Positions 51,501 through 61,243 of a DNA stretch of 64,000 nt are shown here, in pieces (the first letter of the stretch is position 1; every line of letters begins with the position of its first letter). The DNA comes from Daphnia pulex (Eukaryota; Arthropoda; Branchiopoda; Diplostraca; Daphniidae), in contig NC_060026.1 in NCBI RefSeq assembly GCF_021134715.1, positions 11,089,001 through 11,153,000 of the forward strand. The letters run 5' to 3'. The notes below the pieces were generated by a model, which was not told the origin of the DNA, did no database searches, and saw nothing but the letters and a program-made list of their open reading frames with translations. Both the position numbers and the translations under genes were made by a program.

Positions 51501-52928
51501 TACTTGTGTGTGCTATTAAAGTGGTCCCACACCACCACTAAAGCTTGATGTAAGGATCAATCAAAGTACGGAATCACCTAGCGCCTTTCTCCTCCTTCTT
51601 TCCTCTGTCGCTCTCTCTCTCTCTCTCGCGTTCCGTCTCAACAAAAAAATTGATCGCACGAAAAAGTAATCGCCCATTCGACTCGATATGGCAACCATTT
51701 GCGGATCCAGTAGAACGCGACCAATTGGTTTTCGAATTTGGCGTGCACAACTTCTGAATTGACGGAACTATTCGTGGAAAATAGGAAACAAAATAAAAGT
51801 TTGGTTGTAGTTCACTTTTTGTGTGTTGTTTTGTTACATTGTTCTTAAGTTATATTAAAAGTTTATGTATCGGACTGATGGACATAGTAGCACTGAAACG
51901 GATTTGACTGCAGCGCGGTCTCTGTAAAAATAAAGAATAAACATTTTCCAGGAAAGGACAGACCAACACCACCTATGGTGGTGAGCAAGAACTGTTCAGT
52001 TGGAGTTAAACAGTGGCGTAAAAGCCGTAAATAAAAAAGAAAAATCAATCGCATCCCAAATATCTGGTTCTACACTCTCCGGCGAATTGGTAGTAAAAAT
52101 ACGAAAGAAAAATATCTGATAGAAATGGAAAATATTGAAGTGGACAACAAAGAAGCGTCTGACATGTTAAGTGTGTGTAATACTGTAATATGACCAGCCG
52201 TGACGTAATAGTACATTATGCCGATAAACTGGAAAAAAAAGTTACGGCGATAAGGGTTCGTCGAATTGAGTCGAAACATACACAGGTGACACTTCAATAT
52301 ACAAATATACAACGTAAACACGGCCTGGACGGAAAGCTACACTCCGGGCTCCACTCCGGGTCTTCCTTTGCTACCAACTTGAATGGACGCCACGTAATTG
52401 CTTAAAGAAGTGAAGTCGCTTTGACACTGGTCTTACCTCGTCGAGCGAATGTGGGAAGAATTTCTTCCATGGTGATGGTGTGGAGTAAAAGTTGCTCCAG
52501 GATGCAAAGTACCGATGTTGCTCAGGTAAACTTAGGCGGAAACCAATCCAAATCTTAATTTTGTATTAGCGTTTCAAAGTCAGAATCCACGCAAATCTTG
52601 AAATTATTGTACGAATAAAGCGTGATTGAATTAAGATACTCTTTAAACCTAATACAACCTAATTTAACTAAAACTTTTTACTTTAGGGTTCTGTTACATT
52701 TTTTCAACCCAAGATAAGCCCAATAATACGAAGCAAGATTAAAAAAAAACAAATGATATATTCTTTTATAAAACATGCAGTTCGGGGGAAAAACCACGAC
52801 AAGGGGTCCGGTCCAAAAGGGAACTTTTCGATGCTTAACCCTTGATCGAAGAAAATCCATAATAAAGAAGAAAACAACTTTATTCATTCTCTTGGAAATG
52901 GAATGTATATTTTTTAAAGAATAACATA
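51501..52928. other. Intergenic region right of the texture boundary
   Basis: Unique, AT-richer sequence with few microsatellites. It holds one CT tract (about 51610-51628), a small inverted repeat ACCACC-TAT-GGTGGT (51968-51982) and a short direct duplication of CTCCGGGCTCCA-type sequence near 52344-52362. No recognised gene, apart from a possible two-exon micro-ORF noted separately. Confidence 0.6.
51863..52470 (-). other. Possible spliced micro-ORF (two exons, about 30 aa)
   Basis: An ATG at 52470 in an excellent Kozak setting (CACCATGG) opens MEEILPTFARR and meets a consensus donor GTAAGA at 52436. A matching phase-1 acceptor (TTTTTACAG) at 51922 continues with ETALQSNPFQCYYVHQSDT to a TAA at 51863-51865. 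The join is formally valid, but there is no family resemblance and two good splice sites can occur by chance. Offered only as a candidate. Confidence 0.12.
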
Positions 52929-53000
52929 GGGGTTGTAACTCAGTGGTAGAGTGTTCGCTTTGCATGCGAAAAGCCCGGAGTTCAATCCTCCGCAACTCCA
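52929..53000 (+). tRNA. tRNA-Ala (anticodon TGC)
   Basis: A 72-base cloverleaf. The acceptor stem is GGGGTTG/CAACTCC with the G3:U70 wobble pair that identifies alanine tRNAs. The D arm is ACTC-AGTGGTA-GAGT, the anticodon arm TTCGC-TTTGCAT-GCGAA with anticodon TGC, the variable loop five bases, and the T arm CGGAG-TTCAATC-CTCCG. The discriminator is A. There is no intron. Internal box A (TAACTCAGTGGTAGAG) departs from consensus at one or two bases. A T5 Pol III terminator follows at 53003-53007. All stems pair fully, so it is probably functional. Confidence 0.96.
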
Positions 53001-53002
53001 AA

Positions 53003-53007
53003 CTTTT
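53003..53007 (+). terminator. Pol III T-run terminator of tRNA-Ala
   Basis: A run of five T immediately 3' of the tRNA, the standard RNA polymerase III stop signal. Confidence 0.7.
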
Positions 53008-53046
53008 TAATTAAATAATAAAAATTTTTTTTTGTTTTATCTTTCT

Positions 53047-53052
53047 TTTATT
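53047..53052 (-). terminator. Poly(A) signal AATAAA of the diamine acetyltransferase gene
   Basis: Minus-strand AATAAA, 66 bases past the stop codon of the SSAT-type gene. The 3' end would fall within a few dozen bases of the convergent tRNA-Ala gene. Confidence 0.55.
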
Positions 53053-53118
53053 GATACCCAATCCCAAATCCAAATACCCAATTTTAAAACTAGTCTCAAA
53101 TAAAAATAGTTAAAATAA

Positions 53119-54098
53119 TCACACTTTTCGTTGAGCTAATTGTTCCATTTCGCATCGGTTCATCCGAAAACAATGCCAACCTTCTTTTTCAGTTAAATCC
53201 AATGCCCCCAACGATTTGTAGAATTCGATAGATGGCAGGTTCCAATTTAGAACAGAAAAATTCAACCGTACACAGTCTTCCGTGAGTGCTGCCTAAAATA
53301 AGATCATTATTATTAATTATGAAATTCCGCTTCGTGATTTTGTTATTCATAATTAATTTATAGTGAGACAAACCTGGGAAACAGAACGAAAGAGAGACAG
53401 ACCAACGCCTTTTCTTCGATGTTGAGGTTGTACGTAAATATCTTCCATATATAAAGACTTCCCTTGCTTTTTCAAACCAATATTGCGCCATGTGTTAAAA
53501 TTATTCCACATACATAATTAATATGTAAATGCATGCATAATTACCCAAGTGGAATATGTAAAGAAATATAACGCGAAGCCAACAATTTGGTTTGAATCTT
53601 TCTCCGAAGCGACAAAAGCTTCAAAAAATGGACGAACCCCAAATCCATCTTGCTCTAGAGCTGTAGCAAAATAAGCAAATGAAATAAACAAATGCTAATT
53701 TCGAAAATAAATTAAGGAAAGTTTAATCATACCTTTTGAATCAATCTGAGGGCCGTCAGGCATCTTTTCGTAGTCAGCTAACTCCTGTTAACAACGCAAC
53801 AGTTAGTTTACAAGATACTAAATAAAACACGGGAACAATTATGTACACATTTTAACTCTTTACATAGAAGCATAAAAAATAGGTGCTAGTACGCCACACA
53901 AAACATGTAAAACCTGAATGTGTGTAGGTCAATGCGACGGTTAAATTTTAAAATGAAAAAAATAAAATAAAAATGTTTTAAATATATAAATCAGTTTGGT
54001 TTTCGGTGAGACAAACAAGTGATATAAGGTACCTGGATCAGTCGGTGAATTGCTTCACAATCTTCTTTAATGGCTTTTCGAATAATATACCGCTCCAT
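53119..54098 (-). CDS. Diamine (spermidine/spermine-type) N-acetyltransferase, 5 exons, 166 aa
   Basis: Exons are 54098-54033, 53784-53733, 53660-53545, 53466-53374 and 53292-53119. All have GT/AG boundaries in consistent phases (0, 1, 0, 0). The length, 166 aa, is normal for the SSAT family (about 170). The protein starts MERYIIRKAIKEDCEAIHRL, the first strand and helix of a GNAT fold. The middle carries IVGFALYFFTYSTW, then SLYMEDIYVQPQHRRKGVG, whose RxxGxG is the acetyl-CoA pyrophosphate loop. The C-terminal part has NWNLPSIEFYKSLGA with the family's catalytic Tyr (about residue 134). The family transfers acetyl groups to polyamines or to thialysine-type side chains in the cytosol; which substrate cannot be told here. 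The acceptor of exon 4 (TTTGAAAAAG) is weak but is the only one that keeps the frame. Confidence 0.93.
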
Positions 54099-55001
54099 TA
54101 TAGTATAGCCTATCTGTAATCCGTGACACACAGCAGAGTACACCTATGATATAACTGACATGAAGCATTAGTTTCAATATTAGCTTTTTTTTCCTTTTTG
54201 TTAGTTACTCTTGAGGTCTTGACTAATATCAGTAGATTTGAACTTCAGAAGTCGTTGCTTTTCATTTATACAACTCATACCGCTAAACAAGTTTACTTTT
54301 TGCGGAAACACGGAGATTTCAGAAGTTGAAGTAAAATATGAATTATAAAAAGTGTCGTCTGTTTTATTGAAGTATGATTGAAGTATCATGTTCCTAATTG
54401 TTTTTACTGTGACGCTTATTGTAGTAATTATAAAAATATCTCATTCTCTCATGTTTGATTTCTCTAAAACACTGTGTGTGTGTATGCTGAAGACTCATTA
54501 TCTAAAGAGCTGGAATATACTACACAGTAAACATGTTGTAACCGGTTTGTACGATACGTTACAACATTTCAGAAAGCCTGACTTTCCCTGTCACAAAAAT
54601 GTATACCCATACTATTGTTGTATACAGTATCACAACTTAAAGATGACAGAATTGTAAATGTCTTTGAATGAATTACCCAGGATCGAATGTCTTTGCGCTC
54701 CTTAGCTGAAGTCTCCCACTAGAAACGTAGCCGTCAAATCTACAGCAGACGATAAAAAGAAAATTTCTGAAAACAAAGTCCAATTTTTTAATCAGCCATA
54801 GTGCCACACCAGACACCATATAGTAGTAGTAATAGATCGTTTAGTCTCAACATTGTCTGTAGTCGTAGATTTGAGATTTCTGCCCAATTTTAAGAAATCA
54901 ATTATTCACAACAATCATCGCTGATTGTTTTTTAAAAGGCCAGTTGTCACTCCCACGCATTCTTCTATTTTTTGCTTTAAACCGAATGAGCTGCTTGAAA
55001 T
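54099..55001. other. Intergenic region between SSAT-type gene and Xpc 3' end
   Basis: About 0.9 kb of AT-rich sequence, probably the 5' UTR and promoter of the acetyltransferase gene. An 89-codon plus-strand frame at 54388-54657 shows no family resemblance and no repeats. No other element is recognised. Confidence 0.5.
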
Positions 55002-55007
55002 TTTATT
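55002..55007 (-). terminator. Poly(A) signal AATAAA of Xpc
   Basis: Minus-strand AATAAA, 106 bases past the Xpc stop codon and in the usual range for a short 3' UTR. A cleavage site would follow at about 54980-54990. Confidence 0.5.
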
Positions 55008-55112
55008 TCCGGGCGACCGTGAACACTAAACACGGCAAAACTTGTAAAGGAGGAGTAACATATTGATGGAGAATTTCAGAGGTAAAACAATTAAATAGGC
55101 AAATGGTAAAAA

Positions 55113-58100
55113 TCACTTTTTCTTCCGTTTGTTCGTAGTTGGTTTTTTTGTACTTTTTTCGTTTTTGTTGGACAATGAGGTTTGACTAACTTCCTTCTCA
55201 GCTCCATCAATGACTGGAGGTAAATCGTCTTCAGTAACGTTTCTGAAGTATTTCGCTTGTAGGCGTTCTCTGATGAGCAAGCCTCGTATCAGCCTTCGCC
55301 AGTTATCGTAAACACGTTTCTCACGCTTCTCTCGTTCACGCTGCTCTTGTTCTTCGTTAGCCGCCTTTAAAAGATAAAATTGAATCAGAATTTTTGTAAC
55401 GTTTTACAAATGATAACATTTTTAATCTCTTAAATAAGACATTAAAATGTAGAAATAACTGACCTGCCAAGCATCCATTAGAGTCTCTACATGTTCGTCA
55501 CAAACAACAAATCCATCGTAGACTGGATGCGACCAACCACTGTGGTAATCCCATCCCGTCATAGCTTTCCAAAAACCAAAATACATTTTAAGCAAAGTGA
55601 AAAATACTCATTTATGCAATACGTTTTACCTGGAGCGCAATCAATTCCTAGTCTCCTTGCAACTTTGTTCAAGCCTAAAAAAAAAAAGTAATTTTTTTAA
55701 ACGACCAGGAACACTTCAAATCAGAAATGCGCATTTATTACCTGGAATTTGAAGGTGCTTGGTCCCTTTCGGTAACATGCTAGGTAGAAACAATTCTACG
55801 TTACCATATGCGTTTCGTGGAACGACACCATCAACTGCTGGGGGAGGAATGTAATCCTCAATCTAAACCAAATGAGTAATCATTTTGAAAAATGTAAAAT
55901 AAAATAAATAAATAAATAAAATGTCCCAGTCTCAGAACCCATTTTTACCTGCCAATCGCCGAATATTTCGAGAGGCTGATCAGTCACCATTTTTTGAGAG
56001 TAGCGATCCCATTTTGGACGGGCCTTAACTACTTTGTACGGCTTTTCACCAATCTTAAAGGAGAAACAATAATTGAAATTTTAAAGTTACCATACATCTT
56101 TTCATTCTTAATCGTTCTTTTAGCATTTTTACTCACTCGAACAACTTTGGCTTCCTTCAGCCAAGTTTCTCGCGAATGAAGATTTTTTACGCACTCCCTT
56201 GCATACACAGGTTCCTTACGTATGTAACCCACTGGAATGGCAGTTGGAGGATAAATTGCTTCAAACTAATTGATAAAAATAAATTGGGTTAAGCGAAACG
56301 AATTTTTACTTTATAATATAGAATAGGGTTTATACCTTTAGCAAATGCCGCTGAAGAGCATAGAGTGGATGAGACTTGAACTCTGAGATGCTGGTGGGCA
56401 TGGGTCGATCAGTGAGGCTTTTTTCCATGCTTTCGTCTTCGGCCTTGGATCTGGGACTAGGTTTTTCTCGATGAATATTCAAAAGTTTACTCCAGGTAGG
56501 ATGTGCTCGCTGTTTGCGAGTAGTCGACAAAAACGAGGAAGCATAGCGGGCTGTTACATCCTTCCATGTCAGATCAAAATTGTAAGCCACTGCGTATAGA
56601 AGCGGATCGGATGCGTTCCGCTCTAAATGACGATCACAATGAATCTGACCAGAAATGACATCCACACTCATCCACTGTTCTTCCTGTTCTAAATAGACTT
56701 CCATCCATACGTCGGTAGTTTTCTTCTTTTTTGCTAAAGCGTCGCCTTCACTGTCAGTGGAAATGATTTTCTTAGACCGTTTTTGAGCATTACTTTGAGC
56801 AGCGTGACTCTTGTTCTTTGTCGAAGTTGTAGATTTCTCTTGGATTTCGGAATCATCAGAAGTGGGTTCTTCATACTCGTCAGAAGAACTTTCCTTGTTA
56901 CGCTTGAGAGTAGTTTTCGATTTTGGTTTTTTAAAGTCGCCTTTAGTCGTACTTTTTTTAATCTCCTTCGGGGAAGTCTTTTTCTTATTAACAGAAGTTT
57001 TACTAAGCGAAACAGCTTCTTCCTCCGTGTCATCAAAAGGGGATTCTTCATATTTTACTGGCTTCTCAGCTGACTTTCTTCGACTACGTTTGCGTAAATC
57101 ATTCGGTGGATCAGAATTCTTCATTTGAGATGTTGAATCCTTGATTTTTGAAGTGCTAGGCCGCGACTTATGAGCTTCTTGGGGGTTTGCGGCACTTTTA
57201 GTTTTTGGTGATTCAGGTTTGAGACGACCTTTTCCAGCTGTAGCAAGAGCTTTACCTTTATTTGAACTGTTTTTCGGGTTAGCAATTGTCTGCTCAGATC
57301 CTGATTTAAAAATAAGAATTTACCGATAATCCCAGATTGACCAACATTAACAAGTTTCCTTACCAACAGTAGATTTTGCGGATTTCTTGGTCCTCCTGTC
57401 AATGACGCACCGAACGTCAGATGTATTAGCTTTCTCTATCTGGACAGGGGAATGTTTCTTCTCTTTTGTTTTCTTATTTTGATCTGGCGATTTCTGTTGA
57501 AGTTCACTTGAATCCACTTTGGCCGGTAAAGGCTGAAGAGATAAAACCAGCCGAGATAAAATACCTAATGAACGGCACACGGCAACGCAGGTGTAAACTA
57601 ATTCTTCAACGCTCTGAGCTTTACCAGAGGAAATACAGTTTAATATGTCTTTTACTTCTGGATTACTTTGGGTTACTCTCGGTGTGCCCACATTAAAGTG
57701 TTTTGCTACCCATTTCATAAATTTTTCTAAATAATTAAGATCGGTGCGGTTTGGTGGGAATCCTGTTGGTGGAACAACAGACAGCGCTGAAGCCATCACC
57801 ACTGGATCACAGAGCATTTTATTGACAAGGTAGCCGTGCGCTAAAAGCCCAACTAATGATACCTGATGCAGATCCTGGGGACAGAACAGAAATGATTAAA
57901 TTTATCGATTTCAATAATTATATAAACATTTTTCATACCATTTGAATTTCCTTACGTATTCGATTGATTTTAAGACGAATAAAATTTTCAACGTCTCGTC
58001 CCTTCTTTTTATGTTTCAGCCCTGTAACTTCGAGGGTGATTTCGACACTTTTAGGTAGTTCTCTATCTTGTTCAGGGACATCACATGATGGCTTTACTCT

Positions 58101-58943
58101 TTCCCAGTTTTCATCATCATCTTCAGAGCAAGAAGAGTCTTGAACTTCTTCTTGTTTTAGCATTTCAGCTAAACTGATTTCATTAGTCTGATTTCTCTTT
58201 ACAGCGTTTTTGGTCCTTGTTTTGGTAGGAAGTTGCTTTATCTTCTTTCCTCTTGCTTTAGTTGAAATGACTTCTGTTTTCATTACTGATTCATTTTCTT
58301 GTTGTGATTCATTTTTTAATGCTCTCAAATTTTGTATCCAGGGATCGACACCAGTTGGAGAAACATCCAACTGTTCCACAAACTCTTTTTGTAAGGAAGT
58401 GCAATGCGATCTTTCTTGATCCTCTTTCATACATAAACTATTTGTCATTACAGAATCTTTATTACATTGTTTTTTTGAAGCTGATGTGGTAGTTAAGCAG
58501 TCATTTTCAGAGTCTGATGAGTCACTAAGATCAAGTTCGGATTTCATTTTAGAGATATCATAACTTACAGGTTTGAACCCTACATTGATTGGAGCTTGTG
58601 CAACTACTTTTGCAATTTTCTTTCTTGGAATGTCTTTAAAACTGGTTTCTGAATGTCTATAATTTCGTTTAGCTTTAGCCAACTTGGCAGCAGATGTGGA
58701 TAAAGGCTCTATGCTGGTTTCTTCGTGATCTTCTGTTTCTTTGTCTTGATTCACAAAATCATCATCCTCTGAGCTACACACAATTTTTGGAGGTGGTTCT
58801 TTTAATTCATCATCATCACTTTCATGGTAGCTTACTTGATTTCTGTTAGAAGATCGAGTGATGTACCTTTTTCTCTCAGCCATATTTTCTTCTGTTTGAG
58901 GGCTTTCAGATTTCCTCTTGTTAGCTCCTTTATTTGGAGCCAT
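55113..58943 (-). CDS. Xpc: DNA repair protein complementing XP-C cells (Xpc/Rad4), 9 exons, 1077 aa
   Basis: Exons are 58943-57939, 57874-57364, 57300-56336, 56265-56137, 56053-55949, 55862-55742, 55674-55630, 55564-55464 and 55364-55113. All are GT/AG, the phases agree, and introns are 63-95 bases apart from one of 177 at 55565-55629 and neighbours of similar small size. The ATG follows an in-frame TAA. Residues 1-335 are charged and disordered. A split transglutaminase-like core spans about 336-460 ([20 protein letters not shown]) and about 640-740 ([19 protein letters not shown]). These are separated by a Lys/Ser-rich insert, as in animal XPC. BHD1 ([30 protein letters not shown]), BHD2 ([18 protein letters not shown]) and BHD3 ([31 protein letters not shown]) follow to about 985. 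The C-terminus has [15 protein letters not shown] and a Lys-rich end. XPC recognises distorted DNA and starts global-genome nucleotide excision repair in the nucleus by recruiting TFIIH. Confidence 0.97.
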
Positions 58944-59351
58944 TTTAATTTAGATAATCTCGTTATTATCTTTGCTTCGTAAATTTTTTAACCCACGCGA
59001 CTGACTTTGAAATTTGATCCGTAGCTATTTAATCTTCAAGGACAAATAAAAGAAACATTTTTTTTCTATAAAACCAACATCACTCTTAAGCTAAAAAATC
59101 ACAAAACTTCAATTTCTGACACTGTTGAATTTGAATGTTGATTTGATTCAATTTGATTGATGCAGTATACAGCAGACGACGATGTTATAATAAATAATAC
59201 TCTGCATTCTGCAATCCGAGGCCCCGAGGGGTTATTTTATTATAGAGTGACATCTAGGGCCAGGGTTGAAAAGGTAAATTTAAAAGGTAAGTGAAAAAAA
59301 TTGGTGAAGCGGATGAGCGTAGTTTAAAAAAAACGCCAATATATTAAAATT
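58944..59351. promoter_or_regulatory. Xpc upstream region
   Basis: About 400 bases between the Xpc start and the probable 3' end of the next minus-strand gene. It must hold the Xpc promoter and 5' UTR. It is AT-rich, with no TATA box that can be called with confidence. An in-frame TAA lies just before the ATG, fixing the start. Confidence 0.4.
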
Positions 59352-59357
59352 TTTATT
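59352..59357 (-). terminator. Candidate poly(A) signal of the six-cysteine-repeat gene
   Basis: Minus-strand AATAAA, about 180 bases past the stop at 59537. It is the first such hexamer seen downstream. Confidence 0.35.
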
Positions 59358-59536
59358 GTAATGTTGATAAATTTGGACACCCAATTTATAGAGCATTCTT
59401 GATTCTCGATGAAAGCTTGAAATTTTTTGAATTTCCCTGGCTTGGGAGAAAAAAAGGAATTCGTATGAAAAAAACTTCTCTCTCTTCTTAATACCAATTA
59501 TTCAGCTTTTTTTCGTGTACCTACCTAATTGATTTG

Positions 59537-60483
59537 TTAGTTACAAACGCATTCACAATCATCATCTTTAGACCAGAGAATTCCACAAATTGCCCCTCTT
59601 GAACCCGGAATGAGAACAGCACTCTTTTCTTTTATAATATTTTTATCAAATTTCATCCAGCAAATGCCTCCCTGCCCCTGAATTGCAAATTAATTTAAAA
59701 TTGGTTGTAAAGGTGAATTGAAATTCGCGAAAATGTCATTTGATTACATTACTTCAACATTTGTCCAAACGAAGTGGTTACATGGCGGGTTTCGTTTGCA
59801 AAGCTCCCCACAGAATTTTCCATCGGAAGGTTCTTTTTTTATATCATTTCCAGGAAAGTTGCAATTATGGGACCAAAATAAATCGTTTTCCAGCTTCCAT
59901 GATATCACCAAGTATCCACAAACAGATCCTGGAGAATTCAAATGAATTCTTTTTTCGGGTAATATTCCGCCCGATTTTGCCCAACAGGTTCCATTCTATA
60001 AAAAAATTCTCCAAATTAAAAAAAAAATAAACATCACAGATGGTTCATATCAGTTTTACATAAGGGCTATCTACATTTTACAAGTTACTATACTTTCCTG
60101 TGGAGAACGGACATTATACGTCGCATACAGCTCAATACACTATAGCGATTAAATGCGTATAATTGAGGCACAAACTTAGCAATGTCCACTTTCGGGTACT
60201 GTAAAACTGTAAATACATGCCTATGTAAATGACAAATACTTGCACATACTTTATCGGAAGTTGTAGTTGTAAATGTGAAATGTGTACAATCTGCAACATC
60301 AAATTGGCAAAAACCTCCACATTCTTCTGCTTTAATTGTTTTATTTACAACATGATTTCCTTCAAAATCACAATTGTTGTCCCAGCGGGTGCCTGCAGCG
60401 GACTCCCAATTTTGAAGGGCCATTTCAGTCTTGATGATAAATAATGCCATCAAATATGAAAAAATGTTTTTCATGGACACCAT
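59537..60483 (-). CDS. Secreted protein with two six-cysteine (PAN/apple-like) repeats, 3 exons, 205 aa
   Basis: Exons are 60483-60250, 59995-59753 and 59677-59537, all phase 0 with GT/AG ends. The protein opens with a signal peptide (hydrophobic FSYLMALFII). It then has two copies of one domain: W-x(2)-NC(D/N)F-x-GN ... C-x(2)-C ... C-(T/N)-HF-x-(F/W)-T ... G-x-CW-x-K ... CG, with six cysteines each. Repeat 1 runs from about residue 34 to 108, repeat 2 from about 117 to 195. The end is the Cys-rich DDDCECVCN. The layout resembles small secreted proteins with apple/PAN-like domains, but I cannot name the family with certainty; role and ligand are unknown. Translation may start at MVSM (60483) or at the second Met (60474). 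It lies tandem to Xpc but is unrelated to it. Confidence 0.85.
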
Positions 60484-60784
60484 GTTTAGACTTGTGTTGT
60501 GAAATGCCTACGACAAACAACTAATTGCATGAGTTCATTTTATTTCCTAACCGGAAAACAAAAACCACAAAATAAAAGCTAATAAGCTATAGGGCTCTTT
60601 CGGATCTGTTTTCTTTAGCCGTTTTATCTGGCAACGCAGCATGGCTGGTAGACTTTTTTAGCTCGAGAACGGGGAGAAGAGGGAAAATGGGACTTTCTTA
60701 CTGAAATTTATACTGTATAAAAGAATCTTCTGGATTAGCTTATTTCACTAAGATCTTAAGTCGTTTATAAATCCCCTTTTCTGT
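60484..60784. promoter_or_regulatory. Upstream region of the six-cysteine-repeat gene
   Basis: About 300 bases of AT-rich flank, presumed promoter and 5' UTR. A GAAATAAAA box on the minus strand near 60540 could serve as a weak TATA element; this is not certain. Confidence 0.3.
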
Positions 60785-60897
60785 GAGCTCAGGAAACCTC
60801 GCTTTGCTTGGCGGTATGGTTTTTACGTAAGGGGTGGAGCCACTCCAGTACATCACTAGCCCACCACTAGCCATGCAAAGCGAGGTTTCCGGAGCTC
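60785..60897. mobile_element. 113-bp inverted-repeat element (MITE-like)
   Basis: The left arm 60785-60807 (GAGCTCAGGAAACCTCGCTT...) and right arm 60875-60897 are reverse complements at 22 of 23 positions. They enclose a 67-base loop. The ends themselves are the palindrome GAGCTC. It could be a tiny non-autonomous transposon or a stem-loop. No clear target duplication is seen. Confidence 0.55.
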
Positions 60898-61243
60898 GTC
60901 GAAAGGAGCAGCGCAGTCGAATATGTCTGCTAGGGAGGGGGAAAGTAAACTGCTGTACTACTTAACACAGAATGGGCTATCAGACTATTTCTTTATCTCT
61001 GCGCGTACTAATTATTTGCGAACGCACTCAGTCCGAACCGTGAAAGGGTCCGAACGGATTCTTTATACAGTACCTACTTTGATGACTGGTTGGATTCAAA
61101 GCAGAATAAGGAGCTGCTGAGTGAAAATGTACCATTCTAACTAGATTCCTTATATAATGAAAGTATTAGAATAGCCTTTAGCATATTCAGGTTAAGTCTA
61201 TTAAAAGAATAATAACAGCAAAATTCTACTGGATCCAGAAATA
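60898..61243. other. Intergenic stretch between the two inverted-repeat elements
   Basis: About 350 bases. A 65-codon plus-strand frame (60923-61120) has no recognisable features. Nothing else is seen. Confidence 0.4.

Noticed and set aside
56734..57128. Several frames of about 100 codons on both strands inside Xpc exon 3
   Set aside because: Shadows of the Xpc frame. The correct frame alone gives the transglutaminase-like core and joins its neighbouring exons in phase.
57301..57363. Xpc read as one continuous frame between exons 2 and 3
   Set aside because: A stop and loss of frame occur between them. A clean GTAAGG donor (57363) and ATCAG acceptor (57301) define a 63-base intron.
60088..60249. 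Continuation of the six-cysteine protein frame past 60250
   Set aside because: After the donor at 60249 the frame loses the repeat pattern, while the exon beginning at 59995 restores the expected G-x-CW motif in phase.
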